Below, piece by piece: positions 16,526 through 30,300 of a stretch of DNA of 38,100 nucleotides. The translations under genes were made by a program, and so were the position numbers. The DNA is from an uncultured Clostridia bacterium (GTDB lineage: Bacteria; Bacillota; Clostridia; UBA1381). Positions within the stretch are counted from its first letter, which is position 1. Each line of letters opens with the position of its first letter. The notes under the pieces were generated by a model. It had not been told where the DNA came from. It saw nothing but the letters and a program-made list of their open reading frames with translations, and did no database searches. Where the stretch lies: the NCBI GenBank assembly GCA_905236685.1, contig CAJOPD010000087.1:1-38100 (forward strand), written 5' to 3'.

Positions 16526-17227
16526 CTAATTATGTAATTCGTCCCAGGCTTTGCGCAAGTTGTATAACATTTCTTCTACCATTTCATATGGTCTGTCGGA
16601 CTTCATTATACCGCTTGTTGTTCCTGTTGCCTGAGCACCTAATTTTATGGTGTTATACACATCTTGTCCGTTTGAAATGCCTGCGCCTTGAAGCACCATA
16701 ATATCGGGGTTTATCTCATTTACTCTTTTAATAGTTTCAGTAACATAGTTTGCATCGCTTGTAACGCCTGTTCCAATGAGCTCTGTTGGCTCTGCCACCA
16801 AAAGATTTGGTGACATTTTCGCGATTTCGCAAAGCTCTTCCACAGTATCGGCACAAACAATTGTAGCAAGCCCTACTTCATCTGCGCGATTTATTGTCTT
16901 TTCAACCACATCAAGCGTAAGCTTTTTCTCTGCGTGATTTAGCATAACACCCTTAGCGCCTGCCGCTTTTACCGCTTCTGGAAGTACCGAACCAAGTCCT
17001 CTTCCCTGCGTCAAATAGTCCATATGCTGTGCAAATACCAAAATTCTTTCAGTATTGTCAGCAAGTAGCTTTATATCGGTGTATTGCGGTGTTACAATAA
17101 CATCAAGGTCATATTTTATCGCCGTTTTGTCAATTACCTTCGCAAGTGCAAGCATTTCTTCACCATAGAGAAAAGCCTTAGGTCCAATCTCAAAAAACGG
17201 CGGTTTTATCTTAAAATCCTTATACAT
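16526..17227 (-). CDS. Triose-phosphate-isomerase-family protein (paralog, EryH/LerI-type candidate)
   Basis: 233 aa: Lys in GPKAFLYG, His in GVMLNHAEKKL, Glu in VAEPTELIGTG, phosphate loops IGTG and GISNGQDVYN...GTTSGIMKS. Confidence 0.88.
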   Translation of the reverse strand: MYKDFKIKPPFFEIGPKAFLYGEEMLALAKVIDKTAIKYDLDVIVTPQYTDIKLLADNTERILVFAQHMDYLTQGRGLGSVLPEAVKAAGAKGVMLNHAEKKLTLDVVEKTINRADEVGLATIVCADTVEELCEIAKMSPNLLVAEPTELIGTGVTSDANYVTETIKRVNEINPDIMVLQGAGISNGQDVYNTIKLGAQATGTTSGIMKSDRPYEMVEEMLYNLRKAWDELHN

Positions 17228-17239
17228 ATGTTGCTCTCC

Positions 17240-17914
17240 TTAGAAATCCAAAATTTTCTTATCCCCGTAAATGCTCTTCCAATCCTTAGTAAAACCGTCA
17301 ATTGCAGCGTCTGTCATCGGGTGTGAAATTGCAATTTCAAATAAATCCGGCGAAATTGTAGCAGTATGGCACCCGCAAAGCGCGCAGTTATGTATCTGCT
17401 CGGCATTTTTAAAGCTTGCAGCTAAGACTTGGCAGTCAAGACCGTAGTTATCAAATACCGTAACGATATCCTCAACAACTCGAACTCCGTCGCCTATGAT
17501 ATTATCAAGCCTATTAACATACGGTGCAACGAATGATGCGCCTGCACGGGCTGCAATTAACGCCTGCTGAGGTGTGAAGATTGCAGTCATAGTAACGCCA
17601 ATTCCCAACTTTTTAAGCATCATTGTAGCTTTTAAGCCTTCCTCGCCTATCGGAATTTTTACAAAAAATTTTCCGCCAACAGTTTCCTTAATAAGCTTTG
17701 CCTCTTCTACGATTTTTTCAGCAGTTTCCTGAACTGTCTGCACATGGAGCGCCTTGTCCTCGCCTATTATCCCTCTAATGCTCTTGATAAGTGTCCAAAA
17801 ATCCGATTTTTCCTTTGAAACAAGCGTCGGATTTGTTGTTACACCCTCAATAGGATAGAACTCGTTAATATGCTTTATTGCATCTAAGTTCCCTGTGTCA
17901 ATTAAGTACTTCAT
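17240..17914 (-). CDS. Transaldolase / fructose-6-phosphate aldolase-like (FSA/TalC)
   Basis: 224 aa: MKYLIDTGNLDAIKHINEFYPIEGVTTNPTLVSKE, KIPIGEEGLKA, VTMTAIFTPQQALIAARAGASFVAPYVNRLD. Confidence 0.94.
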   Translation of the reverse strand: MKYLIDTGNLDAIKHINEFYPIEGVTTNPTLVSKEKSDFWTLIKSIRGIIGEDKALHVQTVQETAEKIVEEAKLIKETVGGKFFVKIPIGEEGLKATMMLKKLGIGVTMTAIFTPQQALIAARAGASFVAPYVNRLDNIIGDGVRVVEDIVTVFDNYGLDCQVLAASFKNAEQIHNCALCGCHTATISPDLFEIAISHPMTDAAIDGFTKDWKSIYGDKKILDF

Positions 17915-19224
17915 ATGATTTCAACCCCCAATATTTCACATAGATTTTTTATTTTCTCGGTATTATCGCCATAAGAAATAATATAGTGCTGGCACATTAC
18001 CTTGTCGGCAAAATCTTCTACATCGTCAAGCAGAATTTCAAGTCCGGGTAATTGCGGTGCGGGCTGTGTCCAGCCTGCTTCCTCCCACTTTCTCGGAGTA
18101 ATTCCTTCTCCTACTACCATATGCATATAGTATTCGCCGTCAATTGAGGTCAGGCGGCACATTGTAACCTTACCTGTTTTAACCTTACTCACATTTAAAA
18201 TACCTTCTGAAAGCTCTCCGAATGCGGCAGGGATAACTTCTGTTTTTTCTGTAACCTCATTGGGTACATAATCGGGAACGCCTGCCAAAACTCTATCTTT
18301 GAAAAATTCATAAAATTCCAGATAGAATGCACACTGCCCTGTTAAATACTTTACCATAAGCTGTGTAATGCAGCCCAAGGAGTCGTTTTCGGGAACTGTG
18401 CAAAGCCCTGCCTCATCAGCAAGGAGCATAAATATCGGTGCAGGCGGGAAACCTAAAAGTTTCTTCATACCGTCAACATCTTTTAACGATACCGCATCAT
18501 ATCCACGCTCGTCGCAAATTTGTTTAACAGCAAGATAATATCCCGCCGCTATTTTCATACTTTCAGGATTTGCAGGCTTTTTAAAGTCCCACTTGCTCAT
18601 AACATTATCAATTACAGCCTGTTTTTCGCTATCGGTAATCTTGTTATATCTCTGCTCAATTTCAAGCATTTCAAAGGTTTCAATTTCCGCTCCTATTTCA
18701 CGCTTTAATGAGCCTCCGTCATATAGCGTTCCGTATAAATTCATATCACGGTAGCCTGCCATACCCGCTTTTGCAATTCTTTCGGTTAAAAATGCAAGAG
18801 CTTCGCTGCTATTCATAAAGTCATCGCCCTTTTTTGAAACCTTTACCTGATATTGCTTCTCGGGAGGCAAAAAACTGTCTAATATATCCTTCGTAGTAGC
18901 AGCGGAAAGCTTTGCAGACTCTCCGCGGTCATACACATGCGATGTGTGAGTATGTATTGCGCTTAATATAATTTTGTCAGTATCTATATCGCTATTTTGG
19001 GATTTTACCTGTTCCCTTACATTTTCCAGCAGATTTTCGCCTATACTTACTAAGTCACAGGAGCATATTATCATCTGCTCGCCGTTTGATTCAACGGCAA
19101 GTGCAGTTGCGGTTATCGGCGTTTCTACATATTCGGATATTCGTTCTGCAAATTGTCCTGCTAAGGCTATTTTTTTATCGGGTGTTATACTTACTTCCGA
19201 CCAGCCTATTTTTAACTCTGTCAT
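17911..19224 (-). CDS. Neutral/alkaline ceramidase-like (N-terminal domain) hydrolase
   Basis: 437 aa: LKIGWSEVSITPDKKIALAGQF...ALAVESNGEQMIICSCDLVSI...ILSAIHTHTSHVY. Overlaps the transaldolase gene by ATGA. Confidence 0.8.
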   Translation of the reverse strand: MTELKIGWSEVSITPDKKIALAGQFAERISEYVETPITATALAVESNGEQMIICSCDLVSIGENLLENVREQVKSQNSDIDTDKIILSAIHTHTSHVYDRGESAKLSAATTKDILDSFLPPEKQYQVKVSKKGDDFMNSSEALAFLTERIAKAGMAGYRDMNLYGTLYDGGSLKREIGAEIETFEMLEIEQRYNKITDSEKQAVIDNVMSKWDFKKPANPESMKIAAGYYLAVKQICDERGYDAVSLKDVDGMKKLLGFPPAPIFMLLADEAGLCTVPENDSLGCITQLMVKYLTGQCAFYLEFYEFFKDRVLAGVPDYVPNEVTEKTEVIPAAFGELSEGILNVSKVKTGKVTMCRLTSIDGEYYMHMVVGEGITPRKWEEAGWTQPAPQLPGLEILLDDVEDFADKVMCQHYIISYGDNTEKIKNLCEILGVEII

Positions 19225-19286
19225 ATCACTATTATCCTTTCTGTAACTAAAATGGTATGTATTTTAAACTCTGCGATATCGTTTTT

Positions 19287-19298
19287 GGCATAAATGCC
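19287..19298. promoter_or_regulatory. Operator candidate: palindrome GGCATAAATGCC
   Basis: Perfect 5-bp arms, located between the promoter and the start of the carbohydrate operon. Confidence 0.4.
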
Positions 19299-19315
19299 TT
19301 AATTTGCTATGGTTT

Positions 19316-19344
19316 ATTTTATAATCTTTCAACGGCTTTGTCAA
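19316..19344 (-). promoter_or_regulatory. Sigma-A type promoter of the carbohydrate operon
   Basis: Minus strand TTGACA (19339-19344) - 17 nt - TAAAAT (19316-19321). Confidence 0.65.
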
Positions 19345-19370
19345 TACATTTTGGAATAAAAAAACATATC

Positions 19371-22707
<3,337 letters not shown>

Positions 22708-22752
22708 ACCATATCACCGCTACATAATATGAAAATAACGGTAAAACGGTCA

Positions 22753-22779
22753 CTTTGGGGACATAATAAGTCCCCAAAG
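22753..22779. terminator. Hairpin downstream of thrS (terminator-like, weak T-tract)
   Basis: Perfect 10-bp arms CTTTGGGGAC / GTCCCCAAAG, about 12 nt past the thrS stop. Confidence 0.5.
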
Positions 22780-22790
22780 CTCTGTTTTGA

Positions 22791-24542
22791 TTATTTTATT
22801 GTCTTTGAATTTATTTCGTCTAAAAGATTTTTAATAAATTCGTCAATAGAAGTGCTGCCCAAATCGCCTTCACTTCTTGAACGCACCGAAACTGCGTTAT
22901 TTTCAATATCTTTATCGCCCAAAACAAGCATATAGGGTATCTTTTCAAGCTGTGCCTCACGGATTTTGTAACCGATTTTTTCCGCTCTGTCGTCAATCTC
23001 AACCCGTATAATTCCTGCATCTGCAAGCTTTTCCCTGATTTTTCGGGCGTAATCGTGATGTCTGTCCGCAATAGGCAAAATTTTAACCTGAACAGGTGCA
23101 AGCCACGCCGGAAATGCGCCTGCATATTTTTCTATCAAAAGCGCAAGCGTACGCTCATAACAGCCGATAGAGGTCCTGTGGATAATATACGGATTTTTGC
23201 GTGTGCCGTCCTTATCAACATACTCCATACCGAACTTTTCGGCAAGCATCTGGTCAATCTGAATTGTGATTAAAGTATCTTCTTTTCCGTAAACATTCTT
23301 TATTTGAATATCAAGCTTTGGACCGTAAAAGGCAGCCTCCCCTACTCCGATTTTATACGGAATTTCGAGGTGATTAAGGATTTTCTCCATAACGCCCTGT
23401 GCCTCGTCCCACTGTTCCTTTGTGCCGATATACTTTTCGCGGTCATCAGGGTCCCATTGTGAAAAACGGTAGGAAACATCTTCATAAAGACCGAGCGTTT
23501 TAAGCATATAAATTGCAAGCTCCAAACAGCCCTTAAATTCACCCTCTAACTGCTCGGGGGTACACATCAAGTGCCCTTCGGATATGGTAAATTGGCGCAC
23601 ACGGATAAGCCCGTGCATTTCGCCGGAGGCTTCATTTCTGAAAAGTGTTGAGGTTTCGTTAAGGCGCATAGGCAAGTCCCTGTATGACCTTCCGCGGTTT
23701 AAAAATGCCTGATACTGAAACGGACAGGTCATAGGACGAAGTGCAAATACTTCTTTATCATTTTCCGGGTCGCCTAAAACAAACATACCGTCACGGTAAT
23801 GATCCCAATGCCCTGAAAGCTTATATAAATCGCTTTTTGCCATAAACGGCGTTTTGGTAAGCTGCCAGCCGCGCTTTTGTTCTTCGTCCTCGACAAAGCG
23901 CTGCAAAAGCTGAATAACCCTTGCACCTTTCGGCAAAAGAATGGGAAGTCCCTGACCGATAATATCTGAGGTTGTAAAGAGTTCAAGCTCTCTGCCCAAC
24001 TTGTTATGGTCGCGTTTTTTTGCTTCTTCGCGCTTTTCAAGGTATTCGTTCAGTTCGTCTTTTGTGAAAAATGCCGTACCGTAAATCCTTTGGAGCATTT
24101 TGTTATGCTCATCTCCGCGCCAATATGCGCCTGTCGCACTCAAAAGCTTAAATGCCTTGACCTTGCTGGTATAGTTAATATGCGGACCTGCGCAAAGGTC
24201 GGTAAATTCGCCCTGCTTATAGAACGAAATTACCGCATCTTCGGGAAGTTCATTTATAAGCTCGATTTTATACGGTTCGTCCTTCATAAGCTCCAACGCT
24301 TCTTTCCGAGGAAGCTCAAAGCGTTCGATTTTAAGGTTTTCCTTTGCGATTTTTTTCATTTCCGCTTCAATTTTTTCCAAATCCTCCGCTAAAAATGTAT
24401 GCGGAGAATCAAAATCGTAGTAAAAGCCTGTATCGATAGCAGGTCCGATAGTGAGTTTTGTATCGGGATACAGCCTTTTTACAGCTTGCGCCATTACGTG
24501 CGAAGCTGAATGTCTTAGTGTTTGCAGTTCGTTTAATTCCAT
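22791..24542 (-). CDS. thrS: Threonine--tRNA ligase lacking the N-terminal TGS domain
   Basis: 583 aa: LRHSASHVMAQAVKRLYPDTKLTIGPAIDTGFYYDFD...MNETSTLFRNEASGEMHGLIRVRQFTISEGH...HRTSIGCYERTLALLIEKYAGAFPAWLAPVQ. Confidence 0.97.
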   Translation of the reverse strand: MELNELQTLRHSASHVMAQAVKRLYPDTKLTIGPAIDTGFYYDFDSPHTFLAEDLEKIEAEMKKIAKENLKIERFELPRKEALELMKDEPYKIELINELPEDAVISFYKQGEFTDLCAGPHINYTSKVKAFKLLSATGAYWRGDEHNKMLQRIYGTAFFTKDELNEYLEKREEAKKRDHNKLGRELELFTTSDIIGQGLPILLPKGARVIQLLQRFVEDEEQKRGWQLTKTPFMAKSDLYKLSGHWDHYRDGMFVLGDPENDKEVFALRPMTCPFQYQAFLNRGRSYRDLPMRLNETSTLFRNEASGEMHGLIRVRQFTISEGHLMCTPEQLEGEFKGCLELAIYMLKTLGLYEDVSYRFSQWDPDDREKYIGTKEQWDEAQGVMEKILNHLEIPYKIGVGEAAFYGPKLDIQIKNVYGKEDTLITIQIDQMLAEKFGMEYVDKDGTRKNPYIIHRTSIGCYERTLALLIEKYAGAFPAWLAPVQVKILPIADRHHDYARKIREKLADAGIIRVEIDDRAEKIGYKIREAQLEKIPYMLVLGDKDIENNAVSVRSRSEGDLGSTSIDEFIKNLLDEINSKTIK

Positions 24543-24564
24543 TATTGCATCTTCCTTTCTTTAA

Positions 24565-24812
24565 ATAAAAAATCCCCAAGGAAAAAATTCCTTAGGGATG
24601 CTGAAATAGCACGGTTCCACCCTAATTATGATTTTATAAAAAAACCATCACTCAATTACTTTTAACGCAAAGTGAGGCGGCGATACTTACTGAAAGTTCG
24701 GTATGCAACTCCAAAGCGGTGTTCATTTTAAGCCACCCAAGAAACACTTACAGCCGCGATGTTTCCTCTCTTTTGGGATTTACTTAAAACTACTGTCTTC
24801 TTCATCGTCTTT
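24565..24812 (-). ncRNA. T-box riboswitch leader of thrS
   Basis: Minus-strand T-box AGGGTGGAACCGTG (24610-24623) followed by terminator ATCCCTAAGGAA...TTCCTTGGGGATTTTTT (24572-24599). Candidate Thr specifier ACC at 24718-24720. Confidence 0.93.
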
Positions 24813-24818
24813 AAGATT

Positions 24819-24847
24819 ATTATGACACTTTTTGTTTAAAATGTCAA
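24819..24847 (-). promoter_or_regulatory. Promoter of T-box/thrS
   Basis: Minus strand TTGACA - 17 nt - CATAAT. Confidence 0.6.
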
Positions 24848-24856
24848 GTATTTTGC

Positions 24857-25513
24857 CTAAATTTCCTGCTTTAAAATAAAATCGGCAGCGTCAAGCAAAT
24901 TATCAAAAATATAGTCCGCACCCGCTGTTTCAAGTTCGTTTTTCTCGGCATATCCGCGCCTTAGTCCGATAGATGAAATGCCGCATTTTTTTGCTCCTAA
25001 GACATCATTTTCCCTATCCCCTATGATAACGGTTTCCGATAAGGAAAATGCGCTTGCGCTGTCAAGAACTTTACTAATCACCTCGTCCTTATATCCCTTA
25101 CTTCCGTCAGGTTCGGCACCTGATGCATAATCAAAATAATCAAAAATCTTAAAGTTTTTTAAAATTCTCTCTGCATAGACATAGGGCTTTGAAGTTGCAA
25201 GCGCAAGCGTTTTACCGTGACTTTTCAAAAGTTCAAGTGCTTCTGCCGTATCACTGTAAACGGTATTTTCATAAATGCCTGTATTCGTAAATCTCTCACG
25301 GTACTTTTCAACCGCGCAAACGGCGTCATCGTGCGAAAACCCGTATATTCCGCGAAAAGAATCGTAAAGCGGCGGTCCGATAAACTTAAAAAGCTTTTTC
25401 TCATCATTTTCCTTTATTCCAAAGCTTTCAAGCGCATATTTGACGCAATTTATTATGCCTTCCTTTGAATCGGTCAAGGTGCCGTCTAAATCAAATAAAA
25501 TCAGTTTAAACAT
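24857..25513 (-). CDS. HAD-superfamily hydrolase (phosphoglycolate phosphatase-like)
   Basis: 218 aa: LILFDLDGTLTDSKEGI...LALATSKP...IIGDRENDVLGAKKCGI. Confidence 0.93.
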   Translation of the reverse strand: MFKLILFDLDGTLTDSKEGIINCVKYALESFGIKENDEKKLFKFIGPPLYDSFRGIYGFSHDDAVCAVEKYRERFTNTGIYENTVYSDTAEALELLKSHGKTLALATSKPYVYAERILKNFKIFDYFDYASGAEPDGSKGYKDEVISKVLDSASAFSLSETVIIGDRENDVLGAKKCGISSIGLRRGYAEKNELETAGADYIFDNLLDAADFILKQEI

Positions 25514-28342
25514 CTATTTCTCCAAGTATCTTTTTAAATATTGTCCTGTGTAGGATTTTTCTTCCTTGATTATTTCTTCGGGCGTTCCCGTTGCAATTAG
25601 CTGACCGCCCTTATCGCCGCCTTCCTGCCCTAAATCGATAATGTAGTCGCAGGTTTTTATCATATCAAGGTTATGCTCAATAACAACAACGCTGTTACCT
25701 GTATCTACAAGCTTTTGCAGTACATCGGTCAGTTTATGAACATCTGCTGCGTGCAGTCCCGTTGTAGGCTCGTCTAACACATAAATTGTTCTGCCTGTAC
25801 TTTTTTTCGAAAGCTCGGTTGCAAGCTTAACACGCTGTGCCTCGCCGCCCGAAAGGGTTGTTGAACTCTGTCCTAATTTTATATAGCCAAGCCCTACCTC
25901 CTTTAAAGTTTCAAGCTTGCGCTTTATCGGAGGAAGATTTTTAAAAAATTCGTATGCCTCGTCAACTGTCATTTCAAGAACATCATAGATGTTTTTGCCC
26001 TTATATTTTACTTCAAGGGTTTCGCGGTTATACCGCTGCCCTTTGCAGACGCTGCAAGGTACATAAATATCTGCAAGAAAGTTCATTTCTATTTTGACAA
26101 TACCGTCGCCCGCGCACGCCTCACAGCGTCCGCCCTTCACATTAAAGCTGAAACGCCCAGGGGCATATCCGCGCATTTTCGCGTCGTTTGTTGACGCAAA
26201 AACATTCCGTATATCATTAAACAGATTTGTATATGTTGCAGGGTTTGAACGGGGCGTTCTGCCTATGGGCGATTGGTCGATATTTATTATCTTATCAAGC
26301 TGTTCTGTACCCTCAATTTTGGTATGCTTGCCGGGGTGCGTCATAGCGCGGTTTAGGTCCTTGGCAAGCTCTTTATATAAAATCTCGTTTATCAGGGAGC
26401 TTTTTCCCGAGCCGGAAACGCCTGTAACGCAGGTAAATACGCCGAGCGGAATTTCTACATCAATATTTTTTAAATTATTTTCCTGCGCACCGCAAATTTT
26501 TATAAAACCGCTTGGTTTTCTGCGGGTTTTCGGAACAGGAATAGACTTTTTGCCGCTTAAATACTGACCCGTAATAGATTTTTTTGATTTTTTAATCTGT
26601 TCTGCCGTACCTGTCGCAACTACATTCCCGCCGTTTATTCCGGCCCCCGGACCTATATCTACTATATAGTCGGCGGCATACATAGTATCTTCGTCGTGCT
26701 CTACAACAATTACGGTATTTCCTATATCGCGCAGATGTTTAAGCGTTGCGATAAGCTTGTTATTATCCCGCTGATGAAGTCCTATGCTTGGCTCATCAAG
26801 AATATACAAAACTCCCATAAGCCCCGAGCCGATTTGCGTAGCAAGCCGTATTCTCTGCGATTCGCCGCCCGAAAGCGTGCTTGAAGCCCGCGCGAGCGTT
26901 AAATAATCAAGACCTACATCAACCAAAAATTGCAGTCTTGCCGTTATTTCCTTAATAATTTGATTGGCAATCAGACTTTCTCTTTCGGATAGTTTGAGAT
27001 TTTTTATAAAGTCCAGTTCATTTTGCACCGACATACAGGTAAATTCATAGATATTTTTCCCGCCGACAGTAACGGCAAGAACTTCCTCATTAAGCCTTTT
27101 GCCGTGGCAATCGTGGCACTCGGTCTCGTTTATGAATTTTTCTATTTCATTTTTTGAGTATTCCGATGTAGTTTCATTGTAACGGCGTTCCAAATTGTTT
27201 ACAATGCCCTCATATACGGCATTATATGTTCCCGAGCCGTAACTTCTCGTATATTTGAACTCAAATTTTTCGCCGCCCGTGCCGTAAAGCACGGTATTTT
27301 TGACTTTTTCCGGCAAATCCTTCCATTTGGTATCAAGCGGTATTTTATAATGCTCCAAAATACCCTTAAAATACATATGCGCCATTGTGTCAGCTATTCC
27401 GGGAGCTGCCCAGCCCATACAGTTTATTGCGCCTTCAAAGAGCGTTCTGTTTTCATCAACAATCAACAAATTCGGGTCGATTTTTGTAAGAAATCCAAGT
27501 CCTTTGCAAGTCGGGCAGGCGCCGAGCGGGTTATTAAAGGAAAAACTTCTGGGCGCAAGCTCGGAAAGACTTATTCCGCAGTCATCACAGGCAAGATTTT
27601 GATTAAATTTTAGTATTTCCCCGCCTAAAATCTCGACCATAACGACATCACCGCTAAGGTTTAAAGCAGTTTCGACCGAATCGGTAAGACGGCTTTCCAT
27701 ACCCTCGCGTATAATAAGTCTGTCAACAATTATTTCAATATTGTGTTTGATATTCTTTTCAAGAACAATCGGCTCGGTCAATTCATATTGAATACCGTCC
27801 GCCTTTACACGCACAAATCCTGCGCGTTTTGCATCTTCAAAAACCTTTTTATGTTCACCTTTTTTGCCCTTTATTACAGGTGCTAAAATATGGATTTTTG
27901 TACCCGTCGGAAGTGACAGGATTTTATCTGTTATCTGGTCAACCGTCTGCCGTGAAACAACTTTGTGGCATTTTGGACAGTGCGGAATACCTATTCGGGC
28001 ATATAAAAGCCTCAAATAATCATATATTTCGGTAACTGTTCCGACTGTTGAACGCGGATTTTTTGAGGTAGTCTTTTGGTCAATGCTGATAGCGGGCGAT
28101 AGTCCTGTTATGCTTTCCACATCAGGCTTGTCCATCTGTCCCAAAAACTGACGCGCATACGAGGAAAGCGATTCCACATATCTCCTCTGCCCCTCAGCAT
28201 AGATTGTATCAAAGGCAAGCGAACTCTTTCCCGAGCCGGAAAGCCCCGTTAAAACCACCAGTTTTTCCCGAGGTATTTTAAGAGAAATATTTTTAAGATT
28301 ATGCACTTTTGCGTCTTTTATCGTTATATACTTGTCCATCAT
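25514..28342 (-). CDS. uvrA: Excinuclease ABC subunit A
   Basis: 942 aa: [38 protein letters not shown], two ABC signatures, Zn-fingers. Confidence 0.99.
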   Translation of the reverse strand: MMDKYITIKDAKVHNLKNISLKIPREKLVVLTGLSGSGKSSLAFDTIYAEGQRRYVESLSSYARQFLGQMDKPDVESITGLSPAISIDQKTTSKNPRSTVGTVTEIYDYLRLLYARIGIPHCPKCHKVVSRQTVDQITDKILSLPTGTKIHILAPVIKGKKGEHKKVFEDAKRAGFVRVKADGIQYELTEPIVLEKNIKHNIEIIVDRLIIREGMESRLTDSVETALNLSGDVVMVEILGGEILKFNQNLACDDCGISLSELAPRSFSFNNPLGACPTCKGLGFLTKIDPNLLIVDENRTLFEGAINCMGWAAPGIADTMAHMYFKGILEHYKIPLDTKWKDLPEKVKNTVLYGTGGEKFEFKYTRSYGSGTYNAVYEGIVNNLERRYNETTSEYSKNEIEKFINETECHDCHGKRLNEEVLAVTVGGKNIYEFTCMSVQNELDFIKNLKLSERESLIANQIIKEITARLQFLVDVGLDYLTLARASSTLSGGESQRIRLATQIGSGLMGVLYILDEPSIGLHQRDNNKLIATLKHLRDIGNTVIVVEHDEDTMYAADYIVDIGPGAGINGGNVVATGTAEQIKKSKKSITGQYLSGKKSIPVPKTRRKPSGFIKICGAQENNLKNIDVEIPLGVFTCVTGVSGSGKSSLINEILYKELAKDLNRAMTHPGKHTKIEGTEQLDKIINIDQSPIGRTPRSNPATYTNLFNDIRNVFASTNDAKMRGYAPGRFSFNVKGGRCEACAGDGIVKIEMNFLADIYVPCSVCKGQRYNRETLEVKYKGKNIYDVLEMTVDEAYEFFKNLPPIKRKLETLKEVGLGYIKLGQSSTTLSGGEAQRVKLATELSKKSTGRTIYVLDEPTTGLHAADVHKLTDVLQKLVDTGNSVVVIEHNLDMIKTCDYIIDLGQEGGDKGGQLIATGTPEEIIKEEKSYTGQYLKRYLEK

Positions 28343-30291
28343 TCTTCCCCGTTTTCTAAGCGCTTAATTTTATCTCTTAGCTCCGCCGCGCGTTCAAATT
28401 CAAGATTTTCGGCGCAAAGAAGCATTTCATCACGCAAATTTTCGATAAGCTTTTGCATATTTTGCGGCTTTTGGGCAGATTTTAATTCTACCGATTTAAC
28501 AGCCTCAATAATATCCCTGATATCCTTTTTGACGGTTTTCGGGATAATGTTGTTCTTTTTGTTATATTCCTCCTGATAGGCGCGCCTGCGGGCTGTTTCA
28601 TCAATAGCGCGTTTCATCGAGCCCGTCATCGTATCTGCATACATAATAACCGTTCCGTGCTCATTACGCGCGGCTCTGCCTATCGTCTGAATTAAAGATG
28701 TTTCGCTCCTTAAAAAACCTTCCTTATCGGCGTCTAAAATGGCAACAAGCGACACTTCGGGCAAATCAAGCCCTTCGCGGAGCAAATTTATACCTACCAA
28801 AACATCAAATTCGCCCATTCGCAAATCGCGTATGATTTCCGTTCGCTCGATTGTCTTTATCTCGGAGTGCATATATTTAACCTTAATGCCCGCCTCACGC
28901 AAATAATCGGTCAAATCCTCCGCCATTCGCTTTGTCAGCGTTGTTACAAGAACGCGTTCGTCCTTTTCTGCCCGGACATTTATTTCCGCAATCAAGTCGT
29001 CAATCTGATTTTTTATGGGTCTTACGCTGATTTCGGGGTCCAAAAGTCCCGTAGGTCTTATCAGCTGTTCCACAAATTCCTTTGAGTGTTCTTTTTCATA
29101 CTCGGCAGGCGTTGCGGAGGTAAAAATCACCTGATTGAGCCGTTTTTCAAATTCCGTAAATTTTAAAGGTCTGTTATCAAAAGCAGAAGGAAGCCGAAAA
29201 CCGTATGCAACAAGCGACTCTTTGCGCGCGCGGTCGCCGTTATACATCGCACGCACCTGCGATACAGTCACATGCGATTCGTCTATAAACATCAAAAAAT
29301 CCTTCGGGAAATAGTCTAAAAGCGTATATGGTGCAGAGCCTGGCGCGCGTCCGCTAATTAAGCGTGAATAGTTTTCGATACCCTGACAGAAGCCTATTTC
29401 TTGGAGCATTTCAACATCATACAGTGTCCGCTGTTCAATCCTCTGCGCCTCTATGAGCATATTGTTTTCTTTGAAATAGCGTATTCTTTCGCCCAGTTCT
29501 TCCAAAATACCAGCTATTGCTATTTTCATTTTATCGCCTGTTGTAACATAGTGCGAGGCGGGAGAAATCACAATATGGTTTCTTGTTCCCGTTATTTCGC
29601 CCGTTACAACATCGATTTGCGAAATCTTGTCTATTTCGTCGCCAAAAAATTCAACTCTTACCGCATACTCTTTGCTGCTTGCGGGAAATATTTCCAAGAC
29701 ATCGCCTCTTACACGAAACTTATTTCTTGTAAAGTTTATGTCATTCCGCTCATATTGCATTTCTATGAGCTTTTTAAGAATTTCATCTCTGTCCTTTACC
29801 ATTCCTACTCGGAGCGAAAGCATAAGATTTTCATAGTCTTCGGGGTCGCCAAGTCCGTAAATGCAGGAAACACTTGAAATTATTATTACATCGCGCCGCT
29901 CAAAAAGCGCAAAGGTTGCGCTGTGTCTAAGCTCGTCTATTTCATCATTTACCGAGGAATCCTTTTCGATATAGGTATCAGACGCCGCAATATATGCCTC
30001 AGGCTGATAATAATCGTAATAGCTGACAAAAAATTCTACCGCATTATTCGGAAAAAAATCCTTAAACTCGCTGTAAAGCTGTGCCGCAAGCGTTTTATTA
30101 TGCGCTAAAACAAGGGTAGGCTTATTTACTTCGGCAATAATGTTAGCCATAGTAAAAGTCTTACCCGAGCCTGTAACACCCATCAAGGTTTGAAATTTTT
30201 CGCCGTTTTTTATGCCGTCAGCAAGCTTTTTGACTGCTTGCGGCTGGTCGCCCGACATTTTATAATCCGATACCAGTTCAAATTTGTCCAT
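28339..30291 (-). CDS. uvrB: Excinuclease ABC subunit B
   Basis: 650 aa: [66 protein letters not shown]-terminal UVR motif. Confidence 0.99.
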   Translation of the reverse strand: MDKFELVSDYKMSGDQPQAVKKLADGIKNGEKFQTLMGVTGSGKTFTMANIIAEVNKPTLVLAHNKTLAAQLYSEFKDFFPNNAVEFFVSYYDYYQPEAYIAASDTYIEKDSSVNDEIDELRHSATFALFERRDVIIISSVSCIYGLGDPEDYENLMLSLRVGMVKDRDEILKKLIEMQYERNDINFTRNKFRVRGDVLEIFPASSKEYAVRVEFFGDEIDKISQIDVVTGEITGTRNHIVISPASHYVTTGDKMKIAIAGILEELGERIRYFKENNMLIEAQRIEQRTLYDVEMLQEIGFCQGIENYSRLISGRAPGSAPYTLLDYFPKDFLMFIDESHVTVSQVRAMYNGDRARKESLVAYGFRLPSAFDNRPLKFTEFEKRLNQVIFTSATPAEYEKEHSKEFVEQLIRPTGLLDPEISVRPIKNQIDDLIAEINVRAEKDERVLVTTLTKRMAEDLTDYLREAGIKVKYMHSEIKTIERTEIIRDLRMGEFDVLVGINLLREGLDLPEVSLVAILDADKEGFLRSETSLIQTIGRAARNEHGTVIMYADTMTGSMKRAIDETARRRAYQEEYNKKNNIIPKTVKKDIRDIIEAVKSVELKSAQKPQNMQKLIENLRDEMLLCAENLEFERAAELRDKIKRLENGEE

Positions 30292-30300
30292 TTCTTCCTC

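Noticed and set aside
26094-26567. 157 aa plus-strand ORF
   Set aside because: Antisense to uvrA, whose coding evidence is decisive; protein has no recognisable motif.
29401-29877. 158 aa plus-strand ORF
   Set aside because: Antisense shadow ORF within uvrB.
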